From NCBI RefSeq assembly GCF_030506285.1, contig NZ_CP119422.1:5257501-5321500 (forward strand): a stretch of 64,000 nt of DNA, written 5' to 3'. A program made the translations under genes and the position numbers. Positions 17,650-26,129 of this stretch are shown here, piece by piece. How positions within the stretch are numbered: position 1 is the first letter of the stretch; each line of letters opens with the position of its first letter. The notes under the pieces are model-generated. The model was given only the letters and a program-made list of their open reading frames with translations, was not told where the DNA came from and searched no databases. This DNA is from Catalinimonas niigatensis (lineage in GTDB: Bacteria; Bacteroidota; Bacteroidia; Cytophagales; Cyclobacteriaceae).

Positions 17650-19059
17650 ATGAGCGATTACAGTTTTTTTGGAGATGTATGTAGCTACGTAGACCGTGCC
17701 GCCGCTTATACTGATCACCCACAGGGGCTGATTGAGCAGATCAAGCAATGTAACAGCATATACAAGTTTCACTTTCCTATCAAACTGGCTCATGGTGGCT
17801 ATCGGGTCATCACTGCCTGGCGGGTGCAACATTCGCATCACCGACTCCCGGTAAAAGGAGGTATCCGCTATAGTAGCCATGTCAACGAAGACGAAGTGAT
17901 GGCTCTGGCAGCGCTGATGAGCTTTAAATGTGCGCTGGTAGATGTACCTTTTGGAGGAGCCAAAGGAGGCGTATGTATTAGTCCGAGAGAGTACAAGGAA
18001 TCGGAACTGGAGTCAGTGACTCGCCGCTACACTTCCGAACTGATTAAGAAGAATTTCATCAGCCCCGCCCTTGATGTACCTGCCCCTGACTATGGTACGG
18101 GTGAACGGGAGATGGCCTGGATTGCAGATACCTATAGCACTTTTTTCCCCGAACAGATCAATGCCTACGGCTGTGTAACAGGTAAGCCTATCTCGTTGCA
18201 CGGTATACGTGGCAGAACAGAAGCAACCGGTAGAGGAGTATTTTTTGGCATCCGAGAGGCAGTAAGTGTGGAAGAGGACATGAAAGCTCTTGGATTGACC
18301 ACCGGACTTGAAGGTAAAAAAGTGATTATACAGGGACTGGGTAATGTTGGATATCACTCGGCAAAATTTCTCCAGGAAGGCGGGGCCATTATCATTGGCG
18401 TAGCCGAATACAATGGAGGAACTTACAACGAGAATGGGCTGGATATAGATGAGCTGATGCATCTTAAACAGGGCAGCGGAGCAATCGGTAATTACTCCAA
18501 AGGTAAATGTATAGAAAATGCAAATGAACTGCTGGAATATGAGTGTGATATACTGGTGCCTGCTGCATTGGAAAAACAGCTCACAGTACACAATGCTCCA
18601 CGGGTCAAAGCAAAAATAGTAGCTGAGGCAGCCAACGGTCCGGTGACTAAAGAGGCGGAGGAAATTCTGCAAAGCAAAAACGTACTTATCCTTCCTGATC
18701 TATATCTGAATGCAGGGGGTGTTACTGTTTCTTATTTTGAATGGCTCAAAAATCTATCCCGCGTTTCCTTTGGGCGCATGGACAAACGCTATGAAGAAGT
18801 AAACAACCGCCGTATTCTGCAAGCGATGGAAGAACTGACGGGTGGAAAACTCTCGGATTTGCAACATAAACTGATGGAAACAGGTCCCGGTGAGGTAGAT
18901 ATAGTAAACTCCGGTTTGGAAGAAATTATGGTGACTGCTTACCATGATACCCGTGAACTTATGAAAATGAAAGGTACTCCCGACCTGAGAACTGCTTCAT
19001 TTGTCAGTTCAGTGGAAAAAATTGCTACTTCCTACATTGCCAGAGGTATTTTCCCCTGA
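17650..19059 (+). CDS. Glu/Leu/Phe/Val family dehydrogenase, probably glutamate dehydrogenase
   Basis: The 469-residue protein has the family signature with catalytic K105 in DVPFGGAKGGV. The substrate-binding KGGIRYS is upstream of it. The Rossmann loop KVIIQGLGNVGYHSAKFL is at about residues 225-242. It interconverts glutamate with 2-oxoglutarate and ammonia using NAD or NADP, linking carbon and nitrogen metabolism in the cytoplasm. The length is a little above the usual 410-450, with an insert near residue 205. A leucine or valine enzyme cannot be excluded from sequence alone, but this length class in Bacteroidota is usually glutamate dehydrogenase. It is monocistronic. Confidence 0.93.
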   Translation: MSDYSFFGDVCSYVDRAAAYTDHPQGLIEQIKQCNSIYKFHFPIKLAHGGYRVITAWRVQHSHHRLPVKGGIRYSSHVNEDEVMALAALMSFKCALVDVPFGGAKGGVCISPREYKESELESVTRRYTSELIKKNFISPALDVPAPDYGTGEREMAWIADTYSTFFPEQINAYGCVTGKPISLHGIRGRTEATGRGVFFGIREAVSVEEDMKALGLTTGLEGKKVIIQGLGNVGYHSAKFLQEGGAIIIGVAEYNGGTYNENGLDIDELMHLKQGSGAIGNYSKGKCIENANELLEYECDILVPAALEKQLTVHNAPRVKAKIVAEAANGPVTKEAEEILQSKNVLILPDLYLNAGGVTVSYFEWLKNLSRVSFGRMDKRYEEVNNRRILQAMEELTGGKLSDLQHKLMETGPGEVDIVNSGLEEIMVTAYHDTRELMKMKGTPDLRTASFVSSVEKIATSYIARGIFP

Positions 19060-19251
19060 TAATTTTTAGGTATTAATGTTATACAAGACTATAGCTGATA
19101 AATCATTTTAACTGATGTAGTATTTTGCTAGATTTAGTAAAGCTTAGTTGACGGTATCCTTCTACTTTTATCGCTTACAATAGAGTATATGGGTTGTACC
19201 AACTATTTGCAGAAAGTAGGTGTCCTGTTTCTAAGTGATAAATCTAAGGCT

Positions 19252-22200
19252 ATGTGTTCTGGGTTCAGGTTAAGCATAGGAGTGTGTTGTCTGATGTTGT
19301 TGCATACCGTGAGTTACGCACAGCATGTTCGTGTGTTTTCCTGGCCTGAGGGAATTACTTCTACTGATTATGAGCCTCACACCTTGATCGTAAAGATCAA
19401 AGACACTGCTGCATCCAATGCCCGGCAAGCTGGACAAGGCTCTTCTGATCCACTGAGCGAAATACAATCGCTTATTTCTCTACAGTATATTCGTCCTGCT
19501 GTGCCACAGCATATATTTAAACAGCAAAACAACCCGCAGGCACGTCAAGGAACTTCTCAGGTTCATTTGGAAAATATTTACAAAATCCGCCTGGAAGATG
19601 GGCAGGATCTGAAGGAAGCTATTCAACGGCTGCTATTACTGGAAAGTGTTGAATATGCAGAGCCTTATTATCTTCTAAAACCCTTACAAACCAGTGCAAC
19701 CGAATATGTACCCAATGATCCGGCAGCCGCAAAATCAGGAGGTTCTCAGGATTACCTGGCGCTGATTCACGCCTACGAAGCCTGGGCGATAGAGAAAGGG
19801 GATACTGCAGTATTGATTGGTATTCTGGATACGGGTATTGAATTTGGTCATCAGGATCTGGCTGATAACCTCTGGCAAAATACTGCTGACCCTATTAACG
19901 GGATAGATGATGATAATGATGGATATGTGGATAACTTCCAGGGTTGGGACTTTGCCGATGATGACAACGATCCCAGTGCCGACCAGAGCATACACGGGGT
20001 GCAGGTAAGTGGGGTGGCAGTAGGTACTCCTGATAATAAAGTGGGGATTGCCGGAACAGGTTTTCATTCCTCTTATTTGCCGCTCAAAATTTTCAAAACT
20101 TCCGATGGAAGTTTTTATCAGGGCTATGAAGCGATAGCTTATGCAGCGGATATGGGCTGCAAAGTAATCAATCTCTCCTGGGGAGGGGCCAATGCCTATT
20201 CTAATTTTGGGCAGGATATCATCAACTATGCAGTACTGGAGAAGGATGCCGTAGTGGTTGCTGCTGCCGGAAACAGCGGAAAGTTTGAAGATTTTTATCC
20301 GGCTTCCTTCAACCATGTACTTTCAGTAGCGCAGACCGATGCTGCTGATAAGCGTCGCTCGGTTACGACTACCAGCTATTTTGTAGACCTTACAGCACTG
20401 GGAAGCAGTGTCTATACCACCAAAAATGGCGATGGCTTTGGTGTTGCAACAGGTTCTTCTATGGCTACACCACAGGTAGCGGGTACAGCAGCTTTGCTGA
20501 GAGCCTATTACCCTGAATTGAACGCGCTACAGGTCATGGAAAAAATCCGCCTGAGTACGGATAATATTTACAACATAGGAACCAATAATCAATACCTGGA
20601 GCAAATGGGGAAAGGGCGATTAAACATGGGCAAGGCCCTAACTAATCGCCTAATACCAGCCCTTAGAATGGCAGATTTTTCTTACCAAAACCATGTAGGT
20701 AGCTATGCTTTCTATGGAGATACACTGAGCTTGCAGGCAAATTTTACCAATTACCTAAGCCCCACTACGGCCGCTGCCAAAGTTACGCTTACTTCCCCCT
20801 CAGCTTATGTCACGATGTTGGATTCTGTGTTTACGATCGGTGCTTTAGATACTTTACAATCTGTGCAGACAGGTTTACAGGACTTTAGGCTTTATCTGCA
20901 TGAAGATTTGCCTGCCAATGAACAACTTTATTTCCGCCTCGCCTTTGAAGACCAGGGGTATACTGATTATCAGTATTTTTTCATTGTTTCATCCTCGGAT
21001 ATTGTGCCATTGGACAATGGTAAAATTCGGATAGCCATAGGCAGTAATGGCGACATTGGCAGAAATTCTTCAGTTAATGGCTTCGTCTTTCAAGGTGATA
21101 CGTTAGCAAAGCACCTTGGCTTAGTAATCGCTGCTTCTCAGGATAGTGTATCAGATAATGTAATCAGTGATCTCTCAGACCTTACTTTTAGCCAGAATTT
21201 TGAAAAACTGGAAAATGCACGTTTTGGCAAGTCAGCACATGCCGATGTACTGCTCAATTCAGTATTTGACGATGGTAGTGCTGAGCATCCAATGAACCTC
21301 AGGATAGAACAGCAGTGGCTGACCAATACTTCAGGTGTAGGGCAGAATTATCTTATCTCAGAGTACAGGATGATCAACCAGGGTAATGATTCACTTTTCA
21401 GTCTGCGCAGCGGTATGTTTGCCGATTGGGACCTTGGCGATGCTTTGCAGAATAAAGCGAATTGGGATGCTTCTTATCTTCTGGGCTATGTGCATAATGA
21501 TGACATTTATAGCGGCATCACTCTTCTAAGTGGACAAACACCAACTTATTATGCTATAGACAAACTGGATGCTAACACTAATACCGCTGATCTGGGGTCC
21601 ATACTCTCCGATTCACTGCGCTATGCCTGGTTATCGCAAAGCATTGGTAAACCGGCAGCAGGAATAAATGGAAGTGGTAATGATGTAGCTCATTTGCTGG
21701 GTGCTGAACTGGATACACTGGCTCCTAAGCAACATACCAAAGTCGCTTTTGCCTTACTTTCGGCAGGCAGCCTTGAAGAACTTCAGCAACTGGTACTTGC
21801 AGCGCGTGGGCAATATGCTCAATTTATTGGAAATCCTCCCCTAAGCCTGCGTATATATGCCTGCATAGATAGTACAGTTACTATCGTTCCAAAAGATAGT
21901 GGGCTTTATCGTTTTTATAAAGATGCATTGGGTAAAGAGCTATTGGCTGAGGGTAATACTTTTACTACTGGAGCACTTTCCGGAGATACTGCTGTTTATC
22001 TGGCCAATATTGATAAAGGTTATGAAAGCCAAATTGCAGAAGTTCGTATTCAAATCCAACAACCGGAGGCAGCTTTCCGGGTAAGGTCGGTCAATCTAGG
22101 TACTTTTGCCAGAGATACCCTTTTTCTGAATAGTGAGAGTGTCCCTACCGTGAGATGGGAAGATCTCAGTAAAGATGCGGTAGCCTGGCAGTGGGATTTT

Positions 22201-23625
22201 GGCAATGGCTTTAAGAGTAACAAGCGGCATCCTTCAGTGCAGTATCAAGAAGAAGGAGGATACACCGTTAGCTTGCGTGTAAGCAGTGAGGCAGGCTGTG
22301 AAAGCATTTTCACCCGCACACTTCAAGTTGTACGAAGAGCTCCCAAACCTTTGCTGGAAGATCAGCTAATCTGCTCCGGAGAGGCTGCTACTATTGCAGC
22401 AAGCAATACTGATCAGATCAAAGTATATAGTGATGCTGCCCTGAAAAATCTATCATTCAGTGGAGATGTTTTCACTACGGCCTCTCTCACAAAGGATACC
22501 ACCTTCTACGTAGTTAATGCTGCTTCGGCTTATGCAAGTGCAGCGGTACCCCTTAAACTCAGTGTAGTACAAGCCAAAGTAGCTATAGTACATCGCTTAG
22601 ATTTATCTACTGCAAGTAAACATTTACTTAAGTTCTGGTCTGAGACTTCTTCTATCCATAACATCAGCGCATTGGAATGGACAGTCAATGGTCAAATCAT
22701 TGGCACTGGAGATACGGTGATCTATGATTATGGAGCGCATCATAATTTACAGCAGAGTTTTAACATTGAGCTTAGTTATAGCGTGGATAATGTAATCTCC
22801 TGTCAGCAATCAGTAAGCAGAATTGTTGTACTTAAGGAAAGTCCTAAACCCCAGCTTGCTGACCAGCGAGTATGCCGGGGAGAATCCGTGACCTTAGTTC
22901 CTGAAAATGGAGAAGTCTTTTATTTTTATGCGGATGCTTCGCTGGGAGAACCTATACATAAAGGAAAAAGCCTGGTGGTAGATGAAATGAACAGTGACCA
23001 ACATTATTACATCACCAATGCAGATAGTCTGTGGGAAAGCGAAGCAATCCCTGTACAGGTAATTCTCAACCAATTTGCCGACTTTATTATATCGCCTGAT
23101 ACGGTTTTTCTTTCGCAGAGCAATGAGGTAATATTTGAAGCTTATGCGCTTGACCCGGAGGTTGCGGGTATCAGTTGGAGTTGGGATCTGGGTGATGGAA
23201 AAGTAGTGACAAGAGGGGCAAGGGTGAGTCAGCAGTATGATTCTATGGGAATCTACCAGATCAGGATGATTGCCCGCAGTAGTGATGGCTGCACCAATAC
23301 AGTTACTAAAAATCTGACTGTCATCAATGTGACTTCAGCAGGTCGAGATCCTGAGGACATCAACCTGAATATCTATCCAAATCCCAGTAGTGGAAGGTTT
23401 AAACTATCCAATATACTGTGGTATCAAAAAGAAATAATGCTTCACCTCTACGATAGACAAGGCAAAACATTATTTCATAAAAAACTGATATATAACCATT
23501 TTCCCTTAGAGGTAGATCTACATGAGCTTAGCAATCAGCAACTTCCCGACGGTCTGTACTTTATGGAACTGCATAGTGCTGACAAGCACTTTTATCGGAA
23601 GCTCATGTTACGACAAGGCGAGTAG
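19252..23625 (+). CDS. T9SS-exported subtilisin-like serine protease with PKD domains
   Basis: I chose ATG 19252 because it gives a normal signal peptide (MCSGFRLSIGVCCLMLLHTVSYAQ); the frame opens at 19189. An inhibitor-like propeptide covers about residues 30-145. The S8 catalytic domain has D193 (ILDTGIEFGHQD), H248 (SIHGVQ) and S403 (GVATGSSMATPQVAG). About 550 residues of uncharacterised beta-rich sequence follow. Two PKD-like units (AWQWDFGNG and SWSWDLGDG) alternate with segments of the type PKPLLEDQLICSGE. The end is a type A T9SS sorting domain (INLNIYPNPSSGRFKL through YRKLMLRQGE). The protein is therefore secreted across the outer membrane and kept at the surface or released. The triad is intact, so it is probably active. 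Confidence 0.93.
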   Translation: MCSGFRLSIGVCCLMLLHTVSYAQHVRVFSWPEGITSTDYEPHTLIVKIKDTAASNARQAGQGSSDPLSEIQSLISLQYIRPAVPQHIFKQQNNPQARQGTSQVHLENIYKIRLEDGQDLKEAIQRLLLLESVEYAEPYYLLKPLQTSATEYVPNDPAAAKSGGSQDYLALIHAYEAWAIEKGDTAVLIGILDTGIEFGHQDLADNLWQNTADPINGIDDDNDGYVDNFQGWDFADDDNDPSADQSIHGVQVSGVAVGTPDNKVGIAGTGFHSSYLPLKIFKTSDGSFYQGYEAIAYAADMGCKVINLSWGGANAYSNFGQDIINYAVLEKDAVVVAAAGNSGKFEDFYPASFNHVLSVAQTDAADKRRSVTTTSYFVDLTALGSSVYTTKNGDGFGVATGSSMATPQVAGTAALLRAYYPELNALQVMEKIRLSTDNIYNIGTNNQYLEQMGKGRLNMGKALTNRLIPALRMADFSYQNHVGSYAFYGDTLSLQANFTNYLSPTTAAAKVTLTSPSAYVTMLDSVFTIGALDTLQSVQTGLQDFRLYLHEDLPANEQLYFRLAFEDQGYTDYQYFFIVSSSDIVPLDNGKIRIAIGSNGDIGRNSSVNGFVFQGDTLAKHLGLVIAASQDSVSDNVISDLSDLTFSQNFEKLENARFGKSAHADVLLNSVFDDGSAEHPMNLRIEQQWLTNTSGVGQNYLISEYRMINQGNDSLFSLRSGMFADWDLGDALQNKANWDASYLLGYVHNDDIYSGITLLSGQTPTYYAIDKLDANTNTADLGSILSDSLRYAWLSQSIGKPAAGINGSGNDVAHLLGAELDTLAPKQHTKVAFALLSAGSLEELQQLVLAARGQYAQFIGNPPLSLRIYACIDSTVTIVPKDSGLYRFYKDALGKELLAEGNTFTTGALSGDTAVYLANIDKGYESQIAEVRIQIQQPEAAFRVRSVNLGTFARDTLFLNSESVPTVRWEDLSKDAVAWQWDFGNGFKSNKRHPSVQYQEEGGYTVSLRVSSEAGCESIFTRTLQVVRRAPKPLLEDQLICSGEAATIAASNTDQIKVYSDAALKNLSFSGDVFTTASLTKDTTFYVVNAASAYASAAVPLKLSVVQAKVAIVHRLDLSTASKHLLKFWSETSSIHNISALEWTVNGQIIGTGDTVIYDYGAHHNLQQSFNIELSYSVDNVISCQQSVSRIVVLKESPKPQLADQRVCRGESVTLVPENGEVFYFYADASLGEPIHKGKSLVVDEMNSDQHYYITNADSLWESEAIPVQVILNQFADFIISPDTVFLSQSNEVIFEAYALDPEVAGISWSWDLGDGKVVTRGARVSQQYDSMGIYQIRMIARSSDGCTNTVTKNLTVINVTSAGRDPEDINLNIYPNPSSGRFKLSNILWYQKEIMLHLYDRQGKTLFHKKLIYNHFPLEVDLHELSNQQLPDGLYFMELHSADKHFYRKLMLRQGE

Positions 23626-23634
23626 AGAAAAGAC

Positions 23635-24138
23635 TTATGCTAGTCGGTCATCCTCTTCAGTAGAGATAGGCTCAAGTTGATCAGGGGCTTCCTGCCATTT
23701 TTCCTCTGCATTACTCTCATAAGGAAATACTTCAAGGATTGGGCTTTCGCTGATCTCGGGTACCCTAAAGTCTACCAGCATGGTTTTCAGGCTTTCGTAT
23801 ACTCTGTCATAGGCGGCTTTTACATCAGGAGCGGTAAGCAGCACATAATTGGTGACTTTCTTTTCCTTGCCGCTGCCTTCTACTTCCAGTACATAGGTCA
23901 TCTTGCACTTGTGCCAGGTCTCTGCATCTTCATAATGAAATACATCGGTAAAATTACTTTTGCTGATATTGGATACGTAGAAGTCTCCCTGTATCAGTTC
24001 GCCCATCTTCTCATAGATGCGGCTTTCAGCCTCAGTAAAAGATACTGCATCTACCAGGTACTGCTCCGCTACATTTTTGACCTTTCCTTTTTCGTCCTGT
24101 TTCTGATATTTTACCTTACAAACAAACCAAGTTTTCAT
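23635..24138 (-). CDS. DUF4494 domain protein
   Basis: The 167-residue protein begins MKTWFVCKVKYQKQDEKGKVKNV, typical for DUF4494, a small Bacteroidota-specific family. Family members have two repeated strand/helix units. Here VAEQYLVDAVSFTEAESRIYE and KVTNYVLLTAPDVKAAYDRVYE are the internal repeats, about 75 residues apart. It is cytoplasmic, with an acidic tail. No function is known for the family. It converges on the protease gene with only nine bases between the two stops. Confidence 0.85.
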   Translation of the reverse strand: MKTWFVCKVKYQKQDEKGKVKNVAEQYLVDAVSFTEAESRIYEKMGELIQGDFYVSNISKSNFTDVFHYEDAETWHKCKMTYVLEVEGSGKEKKVTNYVLLTAPDVKAAYDRVYESLKTMLVDFRVPEISESPILEVFPYESNAEEKWQEAPDQLEPISTEEDDRLA

Positions 24139-24448
24139 GCCAATGCTCCTGTTTAAGTTTTACAATAACGGCAAAGGTAAAGTGATTGATCAAAACAGGC
24201 TAATGAAATCTGATACTTCTTTTCAAATAATATCTATTGCTAATGTTAAAGGCTTGTATGGCATCTAAGGAGGGAAAGAGAACGCAATTATCTCATTCTT
24301 TCAGTGTTTGAGGAAGCATGTCATATGCAGTTTGAAACAAAAACGGTAAAAACTCCTTTCATAATAAACAGATTGATTTCCAATTTTTTTAACTAAATGT
24401 GAGGATGTCTGAGAGATAAACAGGCATTGAGCATAAGAATGAATAAGT
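24139..24448. other. Divergent intergenic region
   Basis: These 310 bases hold the upstream regions of the DUF4494 gene and the channel gene, which point away from each other. The stretch is AT-rich. I see no clear TAnnTTTG box, hairpin or small gene in it. Confidence 0.4.
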
Positions 24449-25552
24449 ATGCGTATTTTTTTACTAAAAGCATTTTTTCTGGTATTTCATCTTCTGATCC
24501 TCTCAAAGACAGGCTTTGGTCAGGCAGATACGCTTACTTCTCCTCTGGAGCGGGAACTAATCGTTGCGGTACATCCACAGGCTCCTTATATTATTGAAGG
24601 TGAAAATCAAACCTGGGATGGTATCAGCATACAGTTGTGGCGGCAGATTGCAGAAAGTCTACAGCTACAGTATCGTTTGTTAAGTATTCCTGCTGACTCA
24701 CAGTATCAGGCTTTGCAAAGAGGAGTTATAGATGTGGCTTTGCTTTCCAACATTAGTCCGGAAAAGGACAAAAGTCTTGATTTTAGCTATTTTTATCATA
24801 CTGCCAAGCTGGGAGTCGCCATGCCCCAAAGTAACAAGCTGTCTTCTATTATTAAGGCATTTTTTAGCAAACGATTCTGGCAGATTGCGTTGATGCTTTC
24901 GGCATTATTGCTCATTGTTGGGGCTATTATCTACTTCATAGAACGTACCAGTAATGAGGATAACTTTGGAGGAGAAAGATCTATCATCAGGGGAATAGGT
25001 GCCGGATTCTGGTGGGCAGGGGTTACGATGACCACCATTGGCTACGGAGACAAGGCGCCGGTTACTTTCTTTGGTCGTGCCGTCGCTTTACTCTGGATGC
25101 TGATTGCTATGGCAGTGACCGCTGTGCTCACGGCTAGCCTGGTTTCTGCCATGGGAGGTTCGTACAGCAAAACACTCACTATCCCTGAAGATCTGCGTGA
25201 TATGAAAGTGGCAGCAGTAGAAGATTCACCCGCTGTAGTTTACCTACAGAAAGAAGGCGTGGATTTTCAGTCTTATAAAAGTTTGAAAGAAGCTCTGAAA
25301 GCGGTGAAAAAGGAAGAGTTGGAAGTGGCAGTAAGCAGTGTGCCTATTTTAAAATATACCATCAATAACAACGATAACCTATCAATGCAAATACAAGCCC
25401 AACAGCTAGACCCACAATATTATGCACTGGGCCTGAGAGAAGAAAGTACTCTGCTTGAACCCATTAACCGGACAGTGTTACAAATCATCAAGACAGATCA
25501 GTGGCAGGAGCAGTTAGAACGTTATGTGCCTGAAAAATCCAGTGAAAAGTAA
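24449..25552 (+). CDS. GluR0-like ligand-gated potassium channel
   Basis: This 367-residue protein has the layout of prokaryotic glutamate receptors. A signal peptide (to about residue 25) is followed by the first lobe of a periplasmic solute-binding domain (ELIVAVHPQAPYIIEGENQTWDGISIQLW). A pore module comes next: TM1 at about 141-163, then a pore loop with the selectivity filter T196-I-G-Y-G-D201, then TM2 at about 210-232. The second binding lobe (about 245-360) completes it. The TIGYGD filter is that of K+ channels. Ligand binding between the lobes should gate K+ flow. Amino acids are the likely ligands by family, but the specificity is not visible. It sits alone, with no operon partner. 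Confidence 0.88.
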   Translation: MRIFLLKAFFLVFHLLILSKTGFGQADTLTSPLERELIVAVHPQAPYIIEGENQTWDGISIQLWRQIAESLQLQYRLLSIPADSQYQALQRGVIDVALLSNISPEKDKSLDFSYFYHTAKLGVAMPQSNKLSSIIKAFFSKRFWQIALMLSALLLIVGAIIYFIERTSNEDNFGGERSIIRGIGAGFWWAGVTMTTIGYGDKAPVTFFGRAVALLWMLIAMAVTAVLTASLVSAMGGSYSKTLTIPEDLRDMKVAAVEDSPAVVYLQKEGVDFQSYKSLKEALKAVKKEELEVAVSSVPILKYTINNNDNLSMQIQAQQLDPQYYALGLREESTLLEPINRTVLQIIKTDQWQEQLERYVPEKSSEK

Positions 25553-25664
25553 ATGAGAATAGCGCCTAAAGCTTCAGGCTTGGTTTATCTTATACGCTCT
25601 TCAAATCACAGTTTAGGTTTTAGTATTTGCTAGTCTTTCGGGTTCCGAAACAGCAAACTGTAAA

Positions 25665-26087
25665 TTATCTTTTATGACCAGAATTGCCTAGCTCTTTTAC
25701 AATTGCTCTGATGCTTTCTTCTTTCAGAGGTTTATCTATAAAACCACGGATAGTATAATGATTAGCTTTTTTGAGATCTTTGGCACTTTTGGAGCTGCTT
25801 AGTAAATACACAAAAATCTGGTTCAGGGAAATGCCTCTTTCTTTTAAAGTATCCAAAACCTCGAAACCATCCATTACTGGCATATTGATATCCAGGAAGA
25901 AAAGCAAAAAAGTTTGATTTTTTTTCAGCTTTTCGTTCTTGGTACTGATGATTTCCACGGCCTCATTTCCATCGGTAGTCACTGCTATTTTTTCTTCCGT
26001 AAAACCCATTCTTTCCAGTAAGAGCTGGTTGATATAATTGGTAATGGGATCATCATCCACTAATAAAATACATTCTATCCCTTGCAT
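25665..26087 (-). CDS. Single-domain response regulator (CheY-like)
   Basis: This is a 140-residue stand-alone receiver domain. The acidic pocket is D11-D13 (ILLVDDDPITNYI), the phosphoacceptor is D66 (FFLDINMPVMDGFEVL), and the conserved Lys is in GFIDKPL. It has no output domain, so it signals by protein contact. This subclass (DDDPITNYINQLLLE) is common in Bacteroidota next to PAS kinases. It starts 42 bases after the stop of the PAS kinase on the same strand, and is almost surely co-transcribed with it and phosphorylated by it. Confidence 0.93.
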   Translation of the reverse strand: MQGIECILLVDDDPITNYINQLLLERMGFTEEKIAVTTDGNEAVEIISTKNEKLKKNQTFLLFFLDINMPVMDGFEVLDTLKERGISLNQIFVYLLSSSKSAKDLKKANHYTIRGFIDKPLKEESIRAIVKELGNSGHKR

Positions 26088-26129
26088 TCACTTACGGTTA
26101 TCATAAAAAAAGAAAAATCTTCTATTTAC

